Source: V1-33 sp964523105 (GTDB taxonomy: Bacteria > Verrucomicrobiota > Verrucomicrobiia > Verrucomicrobiales > V1-33). From it: a stretch of 64,000 nt of DNA. A program made the position numbers and the translations under genes. The notes beneath the pieces are model-generated. The model was given only the letters and a program-made list of their open reading frames with translations. It made no database searches and was not told the DNA's origin. Every line of letters starts with the position of its first letter. Position 1 is the first letter of the stretch. This document shows, in pieces, positions 45,165-53,327 of this stretch. The stretch lies in NCBI GenBank assembly GCA_964523105.1, contig CAZFZN010000026.1, positions 1 through 64,000 on the forward strand. The letters run 5' to 3'.

Positions 45165-46925
45165 TCACGGAGCCCCCGTGACTTTGACCCGCAGGAAGCG
45201 CGTGGACTGCGTGCCGACAGGGATGTTGTCGCGAACCTTAAGCGTCGTGGCGGTGTCGGTAAGCACCGTCGTGCTCGCGGCGGAAAATCTCGCTTCGAGC
45301 GTCCCGCCGGTTTCGACGAGATAGCGCACGCAGGGATGCTTCGTGATGGTGGTCGTTAGATAGCCGCCCTCCATCACCACCGCAGGTGCCGGCACGGAGG
45401 CGGGCAACTTCGGGTCGGTGCCGAAGGCGAGTTCGAGCAGTTCCACGGCGCCATCGCCGTCAGAGTCATCGAGCGCTCTGTGGGCATCAGCGCTTCCGAA
45501 GTGAGTGACTTCCCACGAGTCGAGCAGGCCATCGTCATCGAGGTCGAGGTCCACGGGGTTGTATTTCACGGTGAGAATATCCATGCTCGATTCCTGCGAC
45601 CTTCTACGACCGGTGACGACGGCGCCGCCTTCAGGGGTGAGAGCCAGTCTTTTGGTTGGGGTGTAGTCAAGGTTGTCAGAGACCGGCCCGTTGCGTTGCT
45701 CCCAAATCAGCACTCCGTTGTCTGCCGCATACTTCGCCGTATAAAATTCCATGCTGCCGTTGCTGCCAAGTGAGCTGGCGAAAACCACCGGATTGCCCCT
45801 GCCATCCACCTCGACACCGGCGGCGTAGTCGTCACCATCGCCGGTGCCATGGTAGCGTTTTTCCCAGATCAGCGCCCCGTCTCTCGCTGCATACTTGGCC
45901 GTGTACAAGTCGAAGTCACTGCTGGTCCCGGTGGAACTGCCGCAGACAATAGCGTTGCCCATCTCATCCACCTCAATGGCGTTAGGGTGATCGTGACTAT
46001 TGCCGGTTCCATCATACCGCTGCGCCCAAATCAGCGCACCATCCGCCGATGCATACTTCACTGTGTAAAAGTCGAAGTCGCCCGCGGTTCCAATGGACGC
46101 AGCGCAAATGATGGCGTTGCCTTCATTATCCACGACCACGTCCATGGCAGAATCCGTGTTATTGCCCGGCCCGTTGTATCGCCGTTCCCAAAGCAGTGCC
46201 CCGGTCGTCGCTGATAACTTCGCTGCGTATAATTCTGCATTAGTGTCGTCGATCTCTGAAGGAATATCACCAGCGACGATGACATTGCCTGCGCTGTCCA
46301 TGGTCAATGTACTAGGAGACACTCCTCCAGTCCTTCGAATTCCCCAAAGCACGGTCCCGTCCGCCGCTGCATATTTGGCTGTGTACCACCCCCCATCCGG
46401 CACGACCTGTTGGTCGGAGGATATTCCCGTAACGATGACATTTCCTTCGTTGTCCACCGCCATCGCCTTGGCTTCGTCAGGTCCATTGGCCGCGTTGTAA
46501 CGTCGCTCCCATAGTAAAGCGCCGTCCGCGGCCGCATACTTCGCCGTGTAATAGTCCAGCCTGGGAAAAGGAGCAGGGACCGGAGTCGAAGATCCAGTGA
46601 CAATCGCGTTACCAGCATTGTCAATAAGCAGCGCGACAGGAAAATCCTCTAGGCCGCCCGGGCCGTCGTAACGCTGTTCCCAAAGTAAAGTCCCATCGGC
46701 GGCGGAATACTTCGCAGTATAATAGTCCGAATACCCAAGGCGTTTGGAACTTCCTGTGACGATCACGTTTCCCGCACTGTCCGCGGCAAGGGCATTTGGA
46801 ACATCAACCTGCGGCCCGTTGTAGATCCGCTCCCATTGCACGGTCACGATCTCAGCGCGGGAAGGCGCGTGGATGAGAGCAGCGATCGCATAGATCAGGA
46901 GTGTTGGGATGGATATGGGGTTCAT
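45165..46925 (-). CDS. Exported beta-propeller (SBBP-like repeat) protein (586 aa)
   Basis: A signal peptide ('TLLIYAIAALIHAPSRA') is followed by about eight repeats of a motif like 'VDNEGNVIVTGISS' plus 'YYTAKYAAADGALLWERRY', the SBBP/PQQ-like blade pattern, most likely forming one propeller. The C-terminus has a calcium loop ('DLDDDGLLDSWEVTHFGSAD', 'DDSDGDGAVELLELAFGTDP') and a short terminal beta domain ending 'RFLRVKV'. The gene is 31 bp downstream of the kinase gene and probably co-transcribed with it. A surface protein whose export or activity is under the sigma/kinase pair is inferred. Confidence 0.83.
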   Translation of the reverse strand: MNPISIPTLLIYAIAALIHAPSRAEIVTVQWERIYNGPQVDVPNALAADSAGNVIVTGSSKRLGYSDYYTAKYSAADGTLLWEQRYDGPGGLEDFPVALLIDNAGNAIVTGSSTPVPAPFPRLDYYTAKYAAADGALLWERRYNAANGPDEAKAMAVDNEGNVIVTGISSDQQVVPDGGWYTAKYAAADGTVLWGIRRTGGVSPSTLTMDSAGNVIVAGDIPSEIDDTNAELYAAKLSATTGALLWERRYNGPGNNTDSAMDVVVDNEGNAIICAASIGTAGDFDFYTVKYASADGALIWAQRYDGTGNSHDHPNAIEVDEMGNAIVCGSSTGTSSDFDLYTAKYAARDGALIWEKRYHGTGDGDDYAAGVEVDGRGNPVVFASSLGSNGSMEFYTAKYAADNGVLIWEQRNGPVSDNLDYTPTKRLALTPEGGAVVTGRRRSQESSMDILTVKYNPVDLDLDDDGLLDSWEVTHFGSADAHRALDDSDGDGAVELLELAFGTDPKLPASVPAPAVVMEGGYLTTTITKHPCVRYLVETGGTLEARFSAASTTVLTDTATTLKVRDNIPVGTQSTRFLRVKVTGAP

Positions 46926-46956
46926 GAGTAAATCGCGATGGGGTTGTTAGCTTGGA

Positions 46957-49900
46957 TCATTCTGGTCCCGGTTCGTCGTCCGGCGCTGCATCAGCCTCTT
47001 CGAATGCGGCGAGCTTTTGCCGCCACTCGGAGGCCTTGTCCGGCTTGTCCCATGCTGCGTAAAGGCGGACGAGGCGCGTGAGGGAGTCGCGTTGGAATTT
47101 GCGTTCGAGCGTCTTGTCGTTTTGAATCGCCTCGTTGCCGGCGAGCAGGAGTGGTTCTGCTTCCGCGAACATAGAGACCGAAGCTTCCGGGGTGAGCGAC
47201 TTGTCAGTCGCGGCGACCGCGACGAGAGCGCCGCCGAGGCGGCTGCGGAGTTCGGGCGTCATGTGGTCGGCAGCACCGGCTTTGGTGCCGTCGCCGATAA
47301 GCCACGCGGCCATGCAACCGCGCATCAGTTGCTCCGCCTCGCGGGCGCGCTGAACGATTGCGCCATGCGGACTTTGGAGTGCGGAATTTGTTTCCCGCTC
47401 GTTCCACGCCCAGTCGCTCAGCAGACGGGCGAAGCGCGACATGGCGCTCAACGACTGATGATGACCAGTCCCGAGGCGCGCCGTGGTGAGTTTGAGCGCC
47501 TCCCTGGCAAGGGGCTCGGCATCCGCGTATTTTCCCTGACGACAGAGGTTCTCGTCCAGTTCGGAAAGACGCCGCTCCACGAGCCCTGTGTGAGGTTGCG
47601 GCAGTTGTCGAGTGATCTCGAGGACCTCGCGTCTCAGCGGTTCCGCATCCGCGAATTTTCCCTGCATCTCTAAGACGGCCGCGAGGCCGGCGTTGCAATT
47701 GGCGACCTTTCGCGGCTGATTCTGCGCCCTCGCCTTCGCCACCGCCTCACGATAAAGAGTTTCCGCTTCAGCAAATTTTCCCTGACGTCCTAGGTTGAGC
47801 GCAAGGTTGCCAATACCGTCAATCAACTCCGGGTGGAGTTCATTCCGGAACTTTTGGGTCAGGTCCAGCGCCTCCCGCAGGAGTGGTTCGGCCTCTTCGT
47901 GCCGGCCCTGACCGCCGAAAATCAGTCCGAGACTGCCGAGCACGGCGGCCGTGTGGAGATGCCCGTCAGGGTACACCTTCCTCATCATGGCGAGGGCCTC
48001 GTGGTACATCGCGACCGCCTCGTCGCGCTTTCCCTGAGCGTTGAGCGTGCCCGCGAGATTGCGCAACGTAATGGCCACGTCAGGATGATCGCCGGGATGA
48101 GATCTTTGCTTCAGGGCGAGCACCTCGCGATGCATGGTCTCCGCTTCGGCGGGCCTCCCCAGATCCTCCACCACCAAGGCGAGATTATTGAGTGTCGCGG
48201 TCACGTGCTTGTGCTCATCGCCCGACAGTTTCCGGTGCCGTGCCAGGGCCTCCCGGAACATCGCTTCGGCCTCGGGGAGTTTGCGCTGATCGGACAGCAG
48301 GAGTGCATAGTTGGTGAGCGTGCTGGCCACTTCCCCGTCCCCGTCGCCGGGTAGTTTCCTTTGCATGGCCAGCGCTTCGCGGTAGAGCGGTTCGGCTTCG
48401 TCGAGTTTGAATTTCGCACAGAGAACGTCGGCAAGGCTTCTGAGAGCACGGGCCACCTTCGGGTCATCGCCCTGATGCAGCGCCCGCAGCCGTGCGAGGC
48501 CCGCCCGGTGCATCGCTTCACTTTGATCGAAGTCAGCGAGTGCAAAATAGACGCGCCCCAGTGTCTCCCGCAGTTCGGCTTCCACTTCCGGCTGGTCCTT
48601 CAATTCGCTCCCGATCCGTTCCCCAGTCTTGTCCAGAATCTCCCTCAGCAGCGTGGTATCCCGTCCCGCGGCAACGGAAGGCCCCACGCCCTTGAGCATT
48701 TCCTCCAGAAACCCAACGACCTCATAGCTTCTGGTTGCTTCAGCCTCGGCTTTGTTACGTTCCCCGCGCTGGGCCAGTTCGGCCGCTTCGGCAACCTGGC
48801 GCAGTCGCGACTGTTCCTGTTCCGCGGCGACGGCCCGCTCCAGGGCCTGCCTCTCATTGTCACGGGCGCGCTTCTCACGGAAGTACATCCACGTCGAAAC
48901 GCCCAGCCCTATCACGAGTGCTGCGGCGACCGCACTGCCGGCCGCGAAGGCGAGTTTGTTGCGCCTCACCATTTTGCGGAAGCGATAGGCAGCGCTGGCC
49001 GGGCGGGCGGTGACCGGCTCGTCGTTCAGGTGGCGCTGCACGTCCTGTGCGAGGGAACTGGCCGTCTCGTAGCGCCGCGCGCGGTCCTTCTCGAGCGCCT
49101 TCATGACGATGCAGTCGAGATCGGAGGGGAGGGCCGAATGCGAAGTGCGGAGTGATGAGTGCTGAGTGCCCACATCTGACCTCCGACCTCTGCCTTCCGT
49201 CCTCTGTCCTCTGCCTTCCGATTGAGTGAGGCGAGTGCTGGGTTTGGGCGGATCGGTTTCCCGGATGGTGCGGCACATGGCCTCCAGCCCGGAGGCGAGC
49301 AGTTCGCGGGCATCGAACGGGGTGGTGCCGGTGAGCAGTTCGTAGAGCAGGACGCCCAGCGAATAGATGTCGCTGCGGGTATCCACATCGGCGCCGGAGA
49401 GGGCGGCCTGTTCCGGGCTCATGTAGGCGGGCGTGCCGAGGAACTGCGCGAACTGCGTGAACAGGGTTTTGTCCGTGAGCTTCTGCTCCGTGGCCCTGGC
49501 GATGCCGAAATCGATGACTTTGGGGACCGGACGGCCGTCGAGTTCGGTGACGAGAATGTTCGAGGGCTTGAGGTCGCGGTGAATGATGCCCTTCTGGTGC
49601 GCGTGCTGCACGGCGGAGCAGACCTGCATGAAGAGATCGAGCCGGGCGCGGGTGCTGAGCGCGTGTTCCTGACAATAATCCGTGATGCGCACCCCCCGCA
49701 CCAGTTCCATGACGAAATAGGGGCGGCCGATGTCGGAGGACAGAGGGCGGAGGATGGAGGGCGCAGCAGGGTTAGGAGGAGAAGTCAGAGGTCGGAGGTC
49801 AGAGGACGGGCGGAGATCGGATGTCTGACTTCCGACTTCCGTCCTCTGTCCTCTGTCCTCCGTCCTCTGTCCTCCGCCCGTCACCCCGCCGTCGAAAACC

Positions 49901-50331
49901 CGCGCGATGTTCGGATGATCCATCATGGCCAGCGCCTGGCGCTCGGCTTCGAAGCGGGCGATGACCTGCTGCGAGTCCATGCCCGGCTTGATGAGCTTGA
50001 GGGCCACCTTGCGGCGGACGGGCTCCTCCTGCTCCGCCATGTAAACCACGCCGCAGCCGCCCTCGCCGATTTTCTCCAGGAGCTTGTAGCGTCCGACGCA
50101 GTCGCCGGTGGCGGGCCCGGCCTGACAATCCCCGGAGGATGCTCCGCCCGGAGCGCCCGCTTCCAGGATTTGCTCCCCGATCGCGACGCCATCCAGCAAT
50201 TCCTCCACGCTGCGGAGCAGAGGCTCATCATCGGCGCAGACCTGCTGCACATACTCCTGCCGCCGGCCGCCGGGAGGCAATTCCATGGCCGCATGGAAGA
50301 TGGCTTCAGTTTTTTGTCTCCGGTGGTTCAT
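46957..50331 (-). CDS. Ser/Thr protein kinase with TPR region and two repeat-encoded inserts (1124 aa)
   Basis: A membrane-spanning protein kinase. The glycine loop is 'KIGEGGCGVVYMAE' (near residue 84), the lysine is in 'VALKLIKPGMD', then 'IIHRDLKPSNILVTE' (about 248) and 'KVIDFGIARATE' (about 275). The activation segment continues 'GTPAYMSPEQAALSGADVDT'. A transmembrane helix 'AAGSAVAAALVIGLGVSTW' (about 457-480) is followed by TPR repeats such as 'ALAMQRKLPGDGDGEVASTL' up to about residue 960. Two in-frame segments (about residues 150-199 in the N-lobe and 372-400 in the C-lobe) are encoded by 7-bp-unit palindromes. The ECF sigma gene lies 67 bp upstream on the same strand. Catalytic residues are complete; inferred to phosphorylate the sigma factor. 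Confidence 0.92.
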   Translation of the reverse strand: MNHRRQKTEAIFHAAMELPPGGRRQEYVQQVCADDEPLLRSVEELLDGVAIGEQILEAGAPGGASSGDCQAGPATGDCVGRYKLLEKIGEGGCGVVYMAEQEEPVRRKVALKLIKPGMDSQQVIARFEAERQALAMMDHPNIARVFDGGVTGGGQRTEDRGQRTEVGSQTSDLRPSSDLRPLTSPPNPAAPSILRPLSSDIGRPYFVMELVRGVRITDYCQEHALSTRARLDLFMQVCSAVQHAHQKGIIHRDLKPSNILVTELDGRPVPKVIDFGIARATEQKLTDKTLFTQFAQFLGTPAYMSPEQAALSGADVDTRSDIYSLGVLLYELLTGTTPFDARELLASGLEAMCRTIRETDPPKPSTRLTQSEGRGQRTEGRGRRSDVGTQHSSLRTSHSALPSDLDCIVMKALEKDRARRYETASSLAQDVQRHLNDEPVTARPASAAYRFRKMVRRNKLAFAAGSAVAAALVIGLGVSTWMYFREKRARDNERQALERAVAAEQEQSRLRQVAEAAELAQRGERNKAEAEATRSYEVVGFLEEMLKGVGPSVAAGRDTTLLREILDKTGERIGSELKDQPEVEAELRETLGRVYFALADFDQSEAMHRAGLARLRALHQGDDPKVARALRSLADVLCAKFKLDEAEPLYREALAMQRKLPGDGDGEVASTLTNYALLLSDQRKLPEAEAMFREALARHRKLSGDEHKHVTATLNNLALVVEDLGRPAEAETMHREVLALKQRSHPGDHPDVAITLRNLAGTLNAQGKRDEAVAMYHEALAMMRKVYPDGHLHTAAVLGSLGLIFGGQGRHEEAEPLLREALDLTQKFRNELHPELIDGIGNLALNLGRQGKFAEAETLYREAVAKARAQNQPRKVANCNAGLAAVLEMQGKFADAEPLRREVLEITRQLPQPHTGLVERRLSELDENLCRQGKYADAEPLAREALKLTTARLGTGHHQSLSAMSRFARLLSDWAWNERETNSALQSPHGAIVQRAREAEQLMRGCMAAWLIGDGTKAGAADHMTPELRSRLGGALVAVAATDKSLTPEASVSMFAEAEPLLLAGNEAIQNDKTLERKFQRDSLTRLVRLYAAWDKPDKASEWRQKLAAFEEADAAPDDEPGPE
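49135..49218 (-). repeat. Heptamer-unit palindrome in the kinase C-lobe region
   Basis: About twelve 7-bp units, for example GAAGTGC, GGAGTGA and TGAGTGC, then CCACATC and TGACCTC, CGACCTC, TGCCTTC, CGTCCTC. The first arm is purine-rich on the plus strand and the second pyrimidine-rich. The 84 bp (a multiple of 21) keep the kinase frame and encode a Gly/Arg-rich loop ('SEGRGQRTEGRGRRSD') in a region where relatives vary in length. Confidence 0.8.
49733..49879 (-). repeat. 147-bp heptamer-unit palindrome in the kinase N-lobe region
   Basis: Exactly 21 consecutive 7-bp units, of the TCGGAGG / ACAGAGG type to the left and TCTGTCC / TCCGTCC type to the right, so the halves are largely complementary. 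The length equals 49 codons. It lies between 'NIARVFDGGV' and 'GRPYFVMELVRGV', where other kinases of this family have only a few residues, and so is an inserted loop. Confidence 0.85.
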
Positions 50332-50398
50332 GTCTGTCGGTCAAAAGCGGCGTTAATCCATTACGCGAAATTCCGGGCGCGGAACAGACAGGGGAATT

Positions 50399-50977
50399 TC
50401 AGATTCTGCCTGGCGGGGCCGGCGCGCGGCTCTTCAGTGCCTTGCCTAGCCATGCTTTGGCGAAGGCCCAGTGGCGTTCGACGGTCTTGGTGGAAACATC
50501 GAGCAGGGCGGCGATCTCCGCATTATCGAGGCCCGCAAAGTAGCGCAGTTTGACGATCTCGGCTTTCTGCGGATCCTCCGCGGCCAGTTGCTCCAGGGCT
50601 TCGTGGACATCCAGAATGACGGTGTCGTCCTGGCCTCCGGGGAGTTCAACGGCATCCAGTTCCACGCGTTCCATGTGTCCGCCGTGCCGGACGCTGAGGC
50701 GCCGCCGGGCGCGGTCCACCAGAAGCCGCCGCATGACTTCCGCCGCCACGGCATAGAACTGCTCGCGGTTTTTCCAGAGCGACCCGGCCTGCCGGGACAG
50801 CCGCAGCCACGCCTCGTGGACCAAAGCGGTCGGCTGGAGAGTCTGCCCCGGCGCTTCGTTAGCCATCTTGTGGGCCGCAAGCCGGCGCAGTTCAGCGTAA
50901 ACCAGGGGAAGCAGTTCCTCCGCAGCATGGGCATCGCCCCAATCCGCCTGGTCGGAAATCGTCGTAATTTCAGTCAT
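50399..50977 (-). CDS. ECF-type sigma factor (192 aa)
   Basis: Resembles the ECF sigma factors common in Planctomycetes, Verrucomicrobia and Acidobacteria (the TIGR02999 type). Region 2 has 'ELRRLAAHKMANEAPGQTLQ' and 'PTALVHEAWLRL', and region 4 has 'YFAGLDNAEIAALLDVSTKT' followed by 'VERHWAFAKAWL'. The C-terminus is short. It is 67 bp upstream of the kinase gene on the same strand, with no anti-sigma gene. Control through the kinase is the likely mode, by analogy with other sigma/kinase pairs. Confidence 0.93.
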   Translation of the reverse strand: MTEITTISDQADWGDAHAAEELLPLVYAELRRLAAHKMANEAPGQTLQPTALVHEAWLRLSRQAGSLWKNREQFYAVAAEVMRRLLVDRARRRLSVRHGGHMERVELDAVELPGGQDDTVILDVHEALEQLAAEDPQKAEIVKLRYFAGLDNAEIAALLDVSTKTVERHWAFAKAWLGKALKSRAPAPPGRI

Positions 50978-51129
50978 GGTGAAGCAGGACTATCCGGACG
51001 CCGCTTTTCTGTCGATACACTTTCCTCCTGTTATGCCGGGTTGCTCCGCGCAGGTTCATTTGCCGCCTGCTTGAAGACCGGCTTCTTTGGGTGCAGCCAG
51101 CCCGTCACTGCAAAGCATCCAGCAAGCCC

Positions 51130-51825
51130 ATGTCCGGAAATCTCACCGCCCGCCGCGCCTCACGGGGGCTGAACGCGCTGTTCTTCGCTGCGGCGGCGAT
51201 CGCCCTGTCGCATCTGGCGGCACCGCTGATTTCGCTGCCGTGGCCGCAGCAAATCATCTGGAAGGCCGCCGGCATATTTTTGCTGGGAGTCTCTTCATGG
51301 CTGCGGGGGGCGCGCCTGGCGGGACTCGCGCTTCTCTGTTCGTCAGTGGGCGACGTGATGCTCGATCTCAAACCACAGCGGATGGTGGCGGGCATGGTCT
51401 CGTTCGGAGTGGCGCACGTATTCTACGCCCTCGCCTTCGCGGGCTTGTGCCATCGTGGCCGGATTGGCCTCACGGGATGGCTGCCGGCAGGACTCGTTCT
51501 CACCGTTTCCGTTCTGTTGCTGTTCCGGTTCCTTCCGGGAATGGGAAACCTGACAGTGCCGGGGTTGGGGTATCAGGCCGTCATCACAGTGATGGTGGTG
51601 GCGGCCATGCTCTCGCAGGCGCCGGTCATGGCCAAAGCGGGTGCCGCCGTATTTATGCTGTCCGACACCCTCATTGGATTCCACATTTATGCGGGGATCC
51701 ATCCCCCGGCGGGATCGGTGTGGGGCACCTACGCCGCGGCTCAGATCATGCTGGCGTGGGCGCTTTCGAACCCGGGCTGCACTCCGGCGGCGGCGGAGCG
51801 CAGGAAAAAGTATCGAAACACGTAA
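51130..51825 (+). CDS. YhhN/TMEM86 family membrane protein (231 aa)
   Basis: A polytopic membrane protein with about eight hydrophobic segments ('LNALFFAAAAIALSHLAAPL', 'KAAGIFLLGVSSWLRGARLA' and others). The conserved 'LALLCSSVGDVMLDL' with its acidic residues and 'KAGAAVFMLSDTLIGFHIY' match the YhhN/TMEM86 family, some members of which are lysoplasmalogenases. Start at 51130 (MSGNLTARR) removes a poorly conserved extension. The next gene follows after 58 bp. Activity in this organism is not shown. Confidence 0.82.
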   Translation: MSGNLTARRASRGLNALFFAAAAIALSHLAAPLISLPWPQQIIWKAAGIFLLGVSSWLRGARLAGLALLCSSVGDVMLDLKPQRMVAGMVSFGVAHVFYALAFAGLCHRGRIGLTGWLPAGLVLTVSVLLLFRFLPGMGNLTVPGLGYQAVITVMVVAAMLSQAPVMAKAGAAVFMLSDTLIGFHIYAGIHPPAGSVWGTYAAAQIMLAWALSNPGCTPAAAERRKKYRNT

Positions 51826-51883
51826 CGCCGCGGGGCTTGCCACCGTATGCCCTGTCTCCAGACTCGCACTCACTTTATCCGTT

Positions 51884-53224
51884 ATGAAAACACTCGTTTC
51901 CGCTCTCTGCCTCACCGTTTCCTTTGCCGCCGCCGCCGATCTTCCGCCGGCGGAGCCGACGCTGAAAATGCTGGAGCTGATCAAGGACTGGGAGCCGCTC
52001 TTCGACGGGAGCACGCTCAAGGGCTGGAAAGGCGAAGGCTATGCGGTGGAGAACGGCGCCATTTACTGCACGCCGAAGGGCAGCTTTCTCCAGACGGAGA
52101 AGGAATACGGCGACTTCGTGCTCGATTTCGAATTTCAGCTCACGCCCGGCGCCAACAACGGCATCGGGCTGCGCTATCCCGGCAGCGGCGACGCGGCCTA
52201 TGTGGGCATGGAAATCCAGGTGCTCGACGACAAGCACGAGAAGTACAAGGGCCTGCAGACCTGGCAGTATCACGGCAGCGTCTATGGCATGCAGCCCAGC
52301 ACCCAGTCGGAGAAAAATCAACTCAAGCCCATAGGCGAGTGGAACCGCCAGCAGATTCTCTGCATTGGCGACCATGTGAAGGTCATTCTCAACGGGGTGA
52401 CGATCACCGACGTCTATCTCACCGGCAAAAAACCCCTGCACGACGCGAAGCATCCCGGCTTGGAGCGGAAATCCGGCACCATCGCGTTTTGCGGTCACGG
52501 AGATCGCGTGGGTTACCGCAATTTGAAGGTGAAGCACTTCGCGCCCGCTGCTCCGGTGCTGACCGGAAATCCTGACAACACCGCGCCGGCCGGATTCACC
52601 GCGCTCTTTAACGGCAAAGACCTCACGGGCTGGAGGGGGCTGCTCGGAGGCAAAGCCGAGTTCCCCGCCGGCCGACGCGATCTCGCGCCGGACAAACTCG
52701 CGGAACTTCAGAAGGAGGCCGACGAAGTGATGCGCACGCACTGGAAGGTGGAGGACGGTGCGCTCGTGTTCAGCGGCAAGGGCCGCAGCCTGTGCACGGA
52801 GAAAAAGTACGGTGACTTCGACTTCTACGTGGACTGGAAGATCCCCGCCAACGCCGACAGCGGCATTTACCTGCGCGGACTGCCGCAGGTGCAGATTTGG
52901 GATCCGGCCAATCCCGGCCAGTTCGCGCACGGCAATCAAAAAGGCAGCGGCGGCCTCTGGAACAACAAAGGCCCCGGCAAGGAAGGCAAAGACCCGCTCG
53001 TGAAGGCGGACAAGCCCATCGGCGAATGGAACACCTTCTACATCCGCATGGTCGGCGACCGGGCCACGATTTATCTGAACGGACAGCTCGTGGTGAACAA
53101 TTCCATCCTGGAGAACCTCTGGGAGCAGGGCATGCCGATTCCGCGCGAGGAGCAGATTGAACTGCAGAACCACGGAAACAATCTCTGGTTCAAAAACATC
53201 TACCTCCGCGAGCTGCCCTATTAA
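51884..53224 (+). CDS. Exported protein with two DUF1080 (3-keto-disaccharide hydrolase-like) domains (446 aa)
   Basis: A signal peptide ('LVSALCLTVSFAAAADLPP') is followed by two concanavalin-like DUF1080 domains, about 35-225 and 236-446. Each starts with the family's F-x-G-x-x-L-x-G-W pattern ('PLFDGSTLKGWKGEG', 'ALFNGKDLTGWRG') and has 'DFVLDFEFQL' / 'DFDFYVDWKI' strands, then 'NGIGLRYPG' / 'SGIYLRGLPQVQIWDP'. The second copy is the more typical one. Related proteins hydrolyse 3-keto-disaccharides; others may only bind glycans. Duplicated copies in one chain are common in PVC bacteria. Confidence 0.92.
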   Translation: MKTLVSALCLTVSFAAAADLPPAEPTLKMLELIKDWEPLFDGSTLKGWKGEGYAVENGAIYCTPKGSFLQTEKEYGDFVLDFEFQLTPGANNGIGLRYPGSGDAAYVGMEIQVLDDKHEKYKGLQTWQYHGSVYGMQPSTQSEKNQLKPIGEWNRQQILCIGDHVKVILNGVTITDVYLTGKKPLHDAKHPGLERKSGTIAFCGHGDRVGYRNLKVKHFAPAAPVLTGNPDNTAPAGFTALFNGKDLTGWRGLLGGKAEFPAGRRDLAPDKLAELQKEADEVMRTHWKVEDGALVFSGKGRSLCTEKKYGDFDFYVDWKIPANADSGIYLRGLPQVQIWDPANPGQFAHGNQKGSGGLWNNKGPGKEGKDPLVKADKPIGEWNTFYIRMVGDRATIYLNGQLVVNNSILENLWEQGMPIPREEQIELQNHGNNLWFKNIYLRELPY

Positions 53225-53327
53225 GCTAGGGAGAGAACGGTTCCTCGCCGGCCGGCAGTCTGCAGGCGGGGTCTTCCAGCCGCCGGCGCGTTTCGTTCCT
53301 CCACCGCTCTGCGCCCGCGCCGAGGGC

